From: a bacterium BMS3Bbin13
Lineage (GTDB): Bacteria > Pseudomonadota > Gammaproteobacteria > 21-64-14
Length of the DNA stretch: 58,726 nucleotides
Reading direction: 5' to 3'
Assembly: GCA_002897735.1 (NCBI GenBank)
Contig: BDTW01000010.1
Location: forward strand, 1 to 58,726
Translations under genes and position numbers: made by a program
The notes under the pieces: model-generated
What the model was told of the DNA's origin: nothing
Database searches by the model: none
The model's input: the letters and a program-made list of their open reading frames with translations, nothing else
Part shown: positions 51,216-58,726 of the stretch, piece after piece
Numbering within the stretch: position 1 is the first letter of the stretch
Layout: every line of letters starts with the position of its first letter

Positions 51216-52136
51216 TTATACCGGGGTCTGCCACTCCGGGTGCGGGTCGCGGCGCCCGTGGACCTGGTCGAAATACAGGCCCTGCAAGCGCTCGGTGAGC
51301 GGCCCGCGCCGGCCCGCGCCGATCACGCGCCCGTCGACCTCGCGCACCGGGGTCACCTCGGCGGCGGTGCCGGTCAGAAACACCTCGTCGGCGATGTAGA
51401 CCTCGTCGCGGGTGATGCGCTTCTCCACCACCTCCACCCCCAGCTCGCGGGCCATGACGATGAGGGTGTCGCGGGTGATGCCGTCCAGTGCCGAGGTCAG
51501 CTCCGGGGTAAGGAGCCGCCCGTCGCGCACCAGGAAGATGTTCTCGCCGCTGCCCTCGGCGACGCAACCCTCCACGTCGAGCAGCATCGCCTCGTCGTAA
51601 CCGCAGGCCAGCGCCTCGTTGAGCGCCAGCATCGAGTTCATGTAGTTGCCGTTCGCCTTGGCCTTGCACATGGCGATGTTGACGTGGTGGCGTGTATACG
51701 AGGAGGTCTTCATCCGAATGCCGCTCTGGATCTTCTCCTCACCCATGTACCGGCCCCACGACCAGGCGGCGACCATCGCATGCACCTTTAGGTTATCGGC
51801 GCGCAGGCCCATGCCCTCGGCCCCGAAGAAGCACATGGGCCGGATGTAGCCGGACTTCAGGCCGTTCTCGCGCACGGCCGCGCGGTTGGCGTCGTTGATC
51901 TGCTCCTTGGTGAACGGGATCTTCATGCCCAGGATGTGGGCCGAGCGGAACAGCCGATCGGTGTGATCGAACAACCGGAAGATCGCCGCGCCCGAACCGT
52001 TCTCGTAGGCGCGCACACCCTCGAAGACCCCCATGCCGTAGTGCAGGGTATGAGTGAGCACGTGCACGCGGGCCTCGCGCCAGGGCACCATCTCCCCATC
52101 GAGCCAGATGAAGCCGTCACGGTCGGCCATGTTCAT
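51216..52136 (-). CDS. ilvE: Branched-chain amino acid aminotransferase
   Basis: PLP class IV transaminase for Val, Leu and Ile. 306 residues. Start at ATG 52136 (MNMADRDGF) with a GAGGAGAA site. Signatures: DGEMVPWREARVHVLTHTLHYG near the N terminus, PLP lysine in MCKAKANGNYMNS, and EGSGENIFLVRDGRLLTP and TGTAAEVTPVREVDGR. The frame is open further up (to 52532) only as a shadow of glnE. Lies 40 nt before the zinc-finger gene and 94 nt after glnE. Confidence 0.95.
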   Translation of the reverse strand: MNMADRDGFIWLDGEMVPWREARVHVLTHTLHYGMGVFEGVRAYENGSGAAIFRLFDHTDRLFRSAHILGMKIPFTKEQINDANRAAVRENGLKSGYIRPMCFFGAEGMGLRADNLKVHAMVAAWSWGRYMGEEKIQSGIRMKTSSYTRHHVNIAMCKAKANGNYMNSMLALNEALACGYDEAMLLDVEGCVAEGSGENIFLVRDGRLLTPELTSALDGITRDTLIVMARELGVEVVEKRITRDEVYIADEVFLTGTAAEVTPVREVDGRVIGAGRRGPLTERLQGLYFDQVHGRRDPHPEWQTPV

Positions 52137-52230
52137 ATCGCGATTCTCCTCGGCGCCGCCCGTGCCGGCGGCGAAACGTTCGCATTCCAACGAACATCGG
52201 TGTCCTGTTCGGCGCCGATGCCGCCCCCCC

Positions 52231-55200
52231 TCACACCGTCCCTCCCCCGGAGGGGTCGCACAGATCGGCGTTCGTGTCGTCCTCCAGCCGGCGCCGCCAC
52301 ACCCGCAGCACACCCTCGCGCTCGGCGGCGAATTCCCTTTCGTCGACCACGGCGGGCTGCTGCTGCAGGGCCAGACGATGCACGGCGGCGCGGTAACTGC
52401 GGTAGGCGTCGGCGAGAAACGCCGCATCCTCCGGGGGCAGGACCCCGACCCGCGCCAGTGTCTCCAGCAACCGGACGTTGTCCGGATAGGCCAACAGGTC
52501 CGATTCACGCCGGGCCCAGGCAAGTACGCCATATTGCACCATAAATTCGATATCCGCGATACCGCCGGCGTCCTGCTTCAGATCGAAGAGCCCGGGCTCG
52601 CGTGAGCCGAGTTCGCGGCGCATCCGGGCGCGCATCTCGATCACCTCGCGTCGCAGCACCCGCGGATCCCGTTCGCGGCACAGCACCTCGCGGCGCACCT
52701 CCAGGAAACGCCGGCCGATCCCGGGGTCGCCGGCCACCGGCCGCGCCCGCACCAGTGCCTGGTGCTCCCAGGTCCAGGCGGCCTCGCGCTGATACTCGGC
52801 GAAGGCCTCCAGACTCGTGACCGGCAGGCCGGAGGCCCCGCTCGGGCGCAGCCGCGTGTCCACCTCGTAGAGAATCCCCGCGGGCGTATGGGCGGTCAGC
52901 AGGTGCACGATACGCTGAGCGAGCCGTGCGAAGAACACGCCGTTGTCGAGCGGGTGCGGCCCCGCGGTGTACGGGTCCTCTCCGCGACCGCTGTGGAGGA
53001 ACACCAGATCCAGATCGGAGCCGTGGCTGAGTTCAATCCCACCGAGCTTGCCGTAGGCGATGATCGCAAAACCGGCCGCGCGCCGCCGCGTGCCCCGCCC
53101 GGGTCTTTGGGAGCCTGGGGCGCCGGGGGAGCCGGGGGCGCCGTGGCGCGCCGTGAGCTGCCGCCAAGCCAGTTCCAGCGTCGCACCCAGAATCACCTCC
53201 GCCAGCTCGGTGAGCCGGTCGCTCACGACCATGAGCGGCACGGCGCCGGTCACCTCGGTGGCCGCCACGCGCAGGGCGTGAGCGTGCTTGAAGTGACGCA
53301 GGACCTCCATCTGCTGCTCCAGGTCGTCCGGACCGACCTGGCCGAGCCGCTCCGCCAGTTCCCGCTCCAGGGCGGCGCGCGGCGCCGGGTCGTACAGGAC
53401 CCGGGGATCGAGGAGTTCATCGAGCAGCAGCGGATGGCGCGCCAGGTACTGCGCGATCCAGGGGCTCGCCGCACACAGGCGCACGAACTGCGAAAGCGCC
53501 AGGGGATATTCGATCAGCAGCGCCAGATAGGCGCTGCGCCGCGCCACCGCCTCCACCACCGCCAAGGCCCGGCGCAGTGTCTCCTCCGGATCGCCGGTGC
53601 GCGCCGCGGCCCCCAGCAGCAACGGCATGAGGCGATCGAGGCGCGCCGCACCCTGCGCGTCCAGGTGGCGCCCCGGTCCCTCGCGCAGGCGCTCGAGTAT
53701 CGCGTGCACCTCGTCCGGGCGGCGGTAGCCGGCCCGCGCCAGGGCGTCGCGCGCATCGTGCGCCCCGAGCACCCCGCTCCACGCGGCATCCAGCCCGCCC
53801 CCGGCGTCCGCGGTTCGTTGCGGCGCGGCGAAGACCTGGGCGAACTGCTCCCGGACCCGCGTCCGGTGCCGGTCGAGGGTGTCGCGGAACCGGTCCCAGT
53901 CGGGGTGGCCCATGGACCATGCGAGGCGCAGGCGCCCGGTCTCATCGCCCGGCAACGCGTGGGTCTGAAGATCCTCGTATTCCTGCAGGCGGTTCTCCAC
54001 GCGTCGCAGGAAACGGTAGGCCTCGGTCAGGACACGGGCGGCGTACGCCGGCAGGCAGCGCTTCGCCTCCAACAACGCGAGCACCGGGAGGATCCCGCGT
54101 TGCTGCAGCTCCGGCTCGCGCCCGCCGCGAACGAGTTGGAACACCTGACCGATGAACTCCACCTCGCGGATTCCGCCGGGACCGAGCTTGACGTGATCGG
54201 CGAGCCCGCGCCGTTCCACCTGGCGGTCGATCAGCGCCTTCAGGTCGCGCAGGGATTCGAATGCGCCGTAGTCGAGGTACCGGCGGTAGACGAAGGGACG
54301 CAGACGCTCGAGCAACCGCGCCCCCGCCGCGCGGTCGCCGGCCACCGGCCGGGCCTTGATGAGGGCGTAGCGTTCCCATTCGCGGCCCTGCAACTGGTAG
54401 TACTCCTCCAGCCGGTCGAAGCCCATCGCGAGCGGGCCGCTGCCGCCATAGGGACGCAGGCGCGTATCCACCCGGAACACGAAGCCCTCGTCGGTCGCCT
54501 GGCCCAACAGCGCCGTCACCTCACGCGCCAGACGCTCGAAGAATTCCTCGTTGCTCAGCCCGTCTCCACGCCGGGTGGACCCTTCCTCGGGATAGGCGAA
54601 GATCAGATCGATATCGGAGGAGAAATTGAGTTCGCCGCCGCCGAGCTTGCCCATCCCCAGCACCACCGGGCGCTGCGGCGCGCCGTCCGCGGCCCGCGGG
54701 GTACCCCAGCGCCGGTGCAATGAGCAGTAGGCATCGTCGAGGGCCGCCTCCAGACAGGCCTCCGCCAGCGCGGTCAGGTCCCGGAGGGTCTCTTCCAACG
54801 GCGCCCACCCCGCCAAGTCCCGCCACGCGATGCGGACCATGTGGCGGCGCCGGAAACGGCGCAGGCGCACGCCCGTCGGCGCGCCGCGCTCGAAGGCGGC
54901 GAGCAGGCGCGGATACTCCCCGGCTCCGAAATCACCCAACAGCTCGCCGCTGTCGAGCAATCGCCCGGGAAGCCCGGGATCGCGCACGCAGGCGCGGGCC
55001 ACGAAGGCGCTGCAGGCCCACACCCGGTACAGCACCCGCACGAAGTCCGGATCCTTCGGGATGCGCCGGTGCGCCGCTTCGGCCGCGGCCCGGTAATCGT
55101 CCCAGGCGCGGGCCGCCTCCTCACGTAGCGCCGGCGGCAGATCCGCCGCGCGCGGGCGCGCGGCCGGTACCGGTTTCCGGTGGGTCTTCACCCGAGCCAC
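52231..55200 (-). CDS. glnE: Bifunctional glutamine synthetase adenylyltransferase/deadenylase
   Basis: Adds and removes AMP on glutamine synthetase according to PII status. About 989 residues from GTG 55200; an ATG at 55296 exists but lies in a type-1 repeat and the added part is unlike the family, and GTG 55191 is also possible. Two nucleotidyltransferase cores: GKLGGGELNFSSDIDLIFAY (deadenylase half, N-terminal) and YGKLGGIELSHGSDLDLVFL (adenylylation half, C-terminal), each with GxD-x-D metal site, separated by a helical regulatory domain (GlnD_UR_UTase type). First gene before ilvE. Confidence 0.95.
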   Translation of the reverse strand: MARVKTHRKPVPAARPRAADLPPALREEAARAWDDYRAAAEAAHRRIPKDPDFVRVLYRVWACSAFVARACVRDPGLPGRLLDSGELLGDFGAGEYPRLLAAFERGAPTGVRLRRFRRRHMVRIAWRDLAGWAPLEETLRDLTALAEACLEAALDDAYCSLHRRWGTPRAADGAPQRPVVLGMGKLGGGELNFSSDIDLIFAYPEEGSTRRGDGLSNEEFFERLAREVTALLGQATDEGFVFRVDTRLRPYGGSGPLAMGFDRLEEYYQLQGREWERYALIKARPVAGDRAAGARLLERLRPFVYRRYLDYGAFESLRDLKALIDRQVERRGLADHVKLGPGGIREVEFIGQVFQLVRGGREPELQQRGILPVLALLEAKRCLPAYAARVLTEAYRFLRRVENRLQEYEDLQTHALPGDETGRLRLAWSMGHPDWDRFRDTLDRHRTRVREQFAQVFAAPQRTADAGGGLDAAWSGVLGAHDARDALARAGYRRPDEVHAILERLREGPGRHLDAQGAARLDRLMPLLLGAAARTGDPEETLRRALAVVEAVARRSAYLALLIEYPLALSQFVRLCAASPWIAQYLARHPLLLDELLDPRVLYDPAPRAALERELAERLGQVGPDDLEQQMEVLRHFKHAHALRVAATEVTGAVPLMVVSDRLTELAEVILGATLELAWRQLTARHGAPGSPGAPGSQRPGRGTRRRAAGFAIIAYGKLGGIELSHGSDLDLVFLHSGRGEDPYTAGPHPLDNGVFFARLAQRIVHLLTAHTPAGILYEVDTRLRPSGASGLPVTSLEAFAEYQREAAWTWEHQALVRARPVAGDPGIGRRFLEVRREVLCRERDPRVLRREVIEMRARMRRELGSREPGLFDLKQDAGGIADIEFMVQYGVLAWARRESDLLAYPDNVRLLETLARVGVLPPEDAAFLADAYRSYRAAVHRLALQQQPAVVDEREFAAEREGVLRVWRRRLEDDTNADLCDPSGGGTV

Positions 55201-55266
55201 GGCCAATGAACCCCCAGCGCACGACAGAAGTTCCAGAGTATCTACCGGATCCCGCGGCAGCAATGG

Positions 55267-55365
55267 TCTGTAGAGCGGGGCTCGCCCCGCCGACAACGCC
55301 AGTGACCCGATGCCGCAGGTGCACGATTCCGCGTCGCCGGCCGGGCAAGCCCGGCCCTACCGGAA
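55267..55365. repeat. Type-1 dispersed hairpin pair, inverted order
   Basis: TGTAGAGCGGGGCTCGCCCCGCCG (55270-55293) and CGGCCGGGCAAGCCCGGCCCTACC (55336-55359): the two hairpins point outwards, opposite to the usual facing order. Lies upstream of glnE; the ATG at 55296 falls between them. Confidence 0.85.
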
Positions 55366-55405
55366 CCCGTAGCGGCAATGTTTTACATGACTAGTGACAC
55401 CGTCT

Positions 55406-55634
55406 GACTGGTGACACCGCTCTGCGGTGTCACCCATCCGCAGGCGCTCTGCGCCGGGGCAGCGCCGGGATCAACCCGGGCAGGTGATCGGGCAGGGCCT
55501 GATGCACCAGTCCCTCATCGGGAGGGCGCGGCGGGGCGTGGATGCACGCCGCGGAGCGGCCCGGAAGGCGTGACACCGCAGAGCGGTATCACGAGTATTT
55601 CAAGATGACTGGTGACACCGCTCTGCGGTGTCAC
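55406..55634. repeat. 28-bp direct repeats with internal palindromes (glnE-groL gap)
   Basis: GACTGGTGACACCGCTCTGCGGTGTCAC is written once at 55406-55433 and again at 55607-55634 (described here as two halves of GTGACACCGC...GCGGTGTCAC palindrome). A variant palindrome GTGACACCGCAGAGCGGTATCAC is at 55570-55592 and a partial copy at 55394. Between the two direct repeats are ~173 bp without a recognisable gene. The repeats are unlike types 1-3. Confidence 0.8.
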
Positions 55635-55649
55635 AAAGTCGCACGGGCG

Positions 55650-55680
55650 AAAAAAAAGCCCCGCCTTGCGGCGGGGCTCG
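55650..55680 (-). terminator. Rho-independent terminator of groESL
   Basis: On the minus strand GCCCCGCCGCAAGGCGGGGC followed by eight T residues, 24 nt after the groL stop. A textbook hairpin and U-tract. Confidence 0.95.
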
Positions 55681-55703
55681 GTGGTCGCATCCTGCGACCG
55701 GTG

Positions 55704-57341
<1,638 letters not shown>

Positions 57342-57388
57342 CTATACCCCTTGCAAGAGCATTGTCGATACCGGTTGGCGTGGGCTCG

Positions 57389-57679
57389 TCACTTCTCGAC
57401 GATGCCCATGATGTCTTCTTCGCGCATCACGAGCAGTTCCTTGCCGTCGAGCTTCACCTCGGTCCCGGAATATTTTCCGAACAGCACCCGATCCCCGGCC
57501 TTGACGTCCAGCGGGCGAACGTCGCCATTCTCGAGCAACTTGCCCTTGCCCACGGCCACCACCTCACCCTGGATGGGCTTCTCGGCGGCGGTGTCGGGGA
57601 TCACAATCCCGCCTGGGCTGGTCCGATCTTCCTCCATGCGCTTGACGATCACGCGATCATGTAAGGGACGAATTTTCAT
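57389..57679 (-). CDS. groS: Co-chaperonin GroES (10 kDa)
   Basis: Heptameric lid of GroEL. 96 residues from ATG 57679 ([15 protein letters not shown]); an AAGGAGAT site precedes it, so the longer open frame to 57736, which overlaps the CIRCE region, is not used. Mobile loop [13 protein letters not shown] is the GroEL-binding segment. First gene of the groS-groL operon. Confidence 0.98.
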   Translation of the reverse strand: MKIRPLHDRVIVKRMEEDRTSPGGIVIPDTAAEKPIQGEVVAVGKGKLLENGDVRPLDVKAGDRVLFGKYSGTEVKLDGKELLVMREEDIMGIVEK

Positions 57680-57739
57680 CTGTTTTATCTCCTTAAAACA
57701 ACGAGTTAATTCGTTTCCAGGTAATGCAGGCGGCACTTA

Positions 57740-57766
57740 TTAGCACTCGTCCTGGATGAGTGCCAA
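57740..57766. promoter_or_regulatory. CIRCE element (HrcA operator)
   Basis: TTAGCACTC (57740-57748), 9-nt spacer, GAGTGCCAA (57758-57766): the consensus inverted repeat TTAGCACTC-N9-GAGTGCTAA with a single mismatch. It overlaps the start region of groES transcription, so HrcA would repress groESL until heat or unfolded protein titrates it. Confidence 0.95.
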
Positions 57767-57793
57767 TCATAGCCCCGATTTGGTGGGAGTCAA
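57766..57793 (-). promoter_or_regulatory. Sigma70 promoter of groESL
   Basis: On the minus strand TTGACT (57788-57793), 16-nt spacer, TATGAT (57766-57771), immediately followed by the CIRCE element. No sigma32-type promoter was seen, so control is probably through HrcA. Confidence 0.75.
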
Positions 57794-57812
57794 GAGGGGA
57801 CCGGCGCAGACC

Positions 57813-58289
57813 TCAGCGCCTGCCGGAGGTGCGGTGATCGTCGTCGACCCGGCGACATTCCCCTTCGATCACCGTCGGTCCGCGCGAGGGCCCCCCGTCG
57901 GGCGCCTTTTCCTCGGGCCGCGGCACGAGCGTGCCTTTGCGCGCCAGGAACCAACGCACCGCGACACGGCGCGTGGGCGGGATCAGCGCCAGGAAACCCA
58001 AGGTATCGGTGATGAACCCGGGCATCAGCAGGAGCGCCCCACCGACCAGCACCACCAAGCCCTCCAGCAGTTCCACCGTCGGCACCTCCCCGCGCGTGAG
58101 GCTCGCCTGCACCCGTCGCAGCGTGGCGAACCCCTGGCTGCGCATGAGCATCGCCCCGAGCACCGCCGTGAATACCACCAGCGCGATTGTGGGAATGGCC
58201 CCGATCAGGCCACCCACGCGGATCAACACGTAGATCTCCGCGATCGGGAGAAGGAGGAACAGACCGAGCAGCCAGAGCAGCGGATTCAT
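57813..58289 (-). CDS. fxsA: FxsA-family membrane protein
   Basis: 158 residues: four hydrophobic segments at about 4-22, 27-45, 72-90 and 92-104 with the FxsA pattern IAEIYVLIRVGGLIGA and ALLLMPGFITDTLGFLALIPP, then a polar C-terminal tail containing PRPEEKAPDGG. In E. coli FxsA overproduction prevents phage T7 exclusion by F plasmid; the normal role is not known. Neighbourhood fxsA-groES is the same as in E. coli. Codirectional with groESL, whose promoter lies just after the fxsA stop; divergent from cutA. Confidence 0.92.
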   Translation of the reverse strand: MNPLLWLLGLFLLLPIAEIYVLIRVGGLIGAIPTIALVVFTAVLGAMLMRSQGFATLRRVQASLTRGEVPTVELLEGLVVLVGGALLLMPGFITDTLGFLALIPPTRRVAVRWFLARKGTLVPRPEEKAPDGGPSRGPTVIEGECRRVDDDHRTSGRR

Positions 58290-58404
58290 AGATTAGGGGA
58301 ACGGATCGAGGTACGCCCGTGCGGGCCGATGACAGGTCGAGTTCCTGAGGATACTCTGTCCCGTCGAAGCGCGCCAACCGGCGCACGCAACCGGGGGCCG
58401 GAAT

Positions 58405-58726
58405 ATGTCCGAGGGCTATCTCGTCGTATTGTGCACTTGCCCGGACCGCGAGACGGCACTGCGCATCGCAGAGGCGCTGGTGGACCGAAAGCAGGCGGCG
58501 TGCGTGAACGTGCTCCCGGGGCTCACCTCGGTCTATGAATGGGAAGGCGCCCGGCAGTGCGAGCAGGAGGTCCTCGCGATCATCAAGACCCGGGAGGAGG
58601 CCTTCGCCGCCGTCGAGGAAACGATCCGCACCCTGCACCCCTATGAACTTCCTGAAATCGTAGCGGTCCCCATCGCCAAGGGTTTTGCCCCCTATCTGGA
58701 CTGGATCCACCGTACCGTACAACCAA
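58405..58726 (+). CDS. cutA: Divalent-cation tolerance protein CutA, 3' end beyond window
   Basis: The frame starts at ATG 58405 and runs open for 107 codons to the window end, so the terminal residues and stop are not seen. Trimeric PII-like fold: VVLCTCPDRETALRIAEALVD, KQAACVNVLPGLTSVYEWEG (the Cys-x-N-V motif), LAIIKTREEAF and HPYELPEIVAVPIAKGFAPYLDWI. CutA binds divalent metals; a role in metal tolerance is named from E. coli, but its true function is unsettled. Divergent from fxsA. Confidence 0.93.
   Translation, partial: MSEGYLVVLCTCPDRETALRIAEALVDRKQAACVNVLPGLTSVYEWEGARQCEQEVLAIIKTREEAFAAVEETIRTLHPYELPEIVAVPIAKGFAPYLDWIHRTVQP

Noticed and set aside
52231-55296. glnE start at ATG 55296
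   Set aside because: The ATG lies between the arms of a type-1 repeat and the first ~32 residues do not resemble GlnE; GTG 55200 is preferred.

Overview
The window is chromosomal DNA of a GC-rich Gram-negative bacterium, almost certainly a gammaproteobacterium of the Chromatiales/Acidiferrobacter/methanotroph type. The evidence is the gene orders gatCAB<->mreBCD-PBP2-rodA-mltB-rlpA-dacA-dat-lipB, pcm-like-tolC<->waaA and fxsA-groESL, a full Kdo/heptose/lipid A gene set, and a pyrophosphate-linked energy module (PPi-dependent phosphofructokinase plus K+-independent H+-pyrophosphatase) typical of autotrophic or methane-oxidising gammaproteobacteria. Species cannot be fixed from the sequence alone. 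No rRNA, tRNA, CRISPR array, intact insertion sequence or prophage was recognised.

Layout. 0.2-3.4 kb (-): GatCAB tRNA amidotransferase. 3.6-14.1 kb (+): one long cell-elongation and peptidoglycan block, mreB-mreC-mreD-mrdA(PBP2)-rodA-mltB-rlpA-dacA-dat-lipB, with many 4-nt ATGA overlaps; lipA follows at 15.1 kb after a divergent pair of small membrane-protein genes. 16.1-16.7 kb: a tandem array of ~117-bp double-hairpin units. 16.7-20.4 kb (-): an uncharacterised three-gene cluster (GCS2-type ligase, AstE/M14-type zinc hydrolase, MurG-like glycosyltransferase). 20.6-23.5 kb (-): adk-amgK-murU, where the adenylate kinase carries a ~135-residue histone H1-like Lys/Ala tail. 23.8-28.1 kb (+): small unknown gene, pfp, small unknown gene, hppA. 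28.3-33.7 kb: methyltransferase and sodB (-), SlyD-like FKBP (+), thiC under a TPP riboswitch (-), pcm-like methyltransferase (+). 33.9-41.5 kb: tolC, waaA, hldD, hldE, LpxL-type acyltransferase and a heptosyltransferase. 41.6-49.7 kb: variable LPS/O-antigen genes (GT2, GT4, asnB, SAM methyltransferase, O-antigen ligase, GT4), visibly less GC-rich from about 42.6 to 49.2 kb and bounded by copies of a GGGGTCAGAGTACTTGAA repeat. 50-55 kb (-): ELM1-like protein, zinc-finger protein, ilvE, glnE. 55.7-58.7 kb: groESL with sigma70 promoter and CIRCE operator, fxsA, and a cutA gene cut by the window end.

How the genes work together. The first 24 kb is mainly envelope growth: the MreBCD-PBP2-RodA elongasome, three wall-trimming or septal enzymes (MltB, RlpA, DacA), a D-amino-acid transaminase, and a MurNAc salvage pair (AmgK-MurU). 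Adk-PFP-HppA link adenylate balance with PPi use and proton pumping. The 35-50 kb block builds inner core and outer sugars of LPS. Three families of short palindromic repeats are scattered between genes over the whole window. The mreC gene seems to begin with ATA at the exact position of the conserved family ATG.
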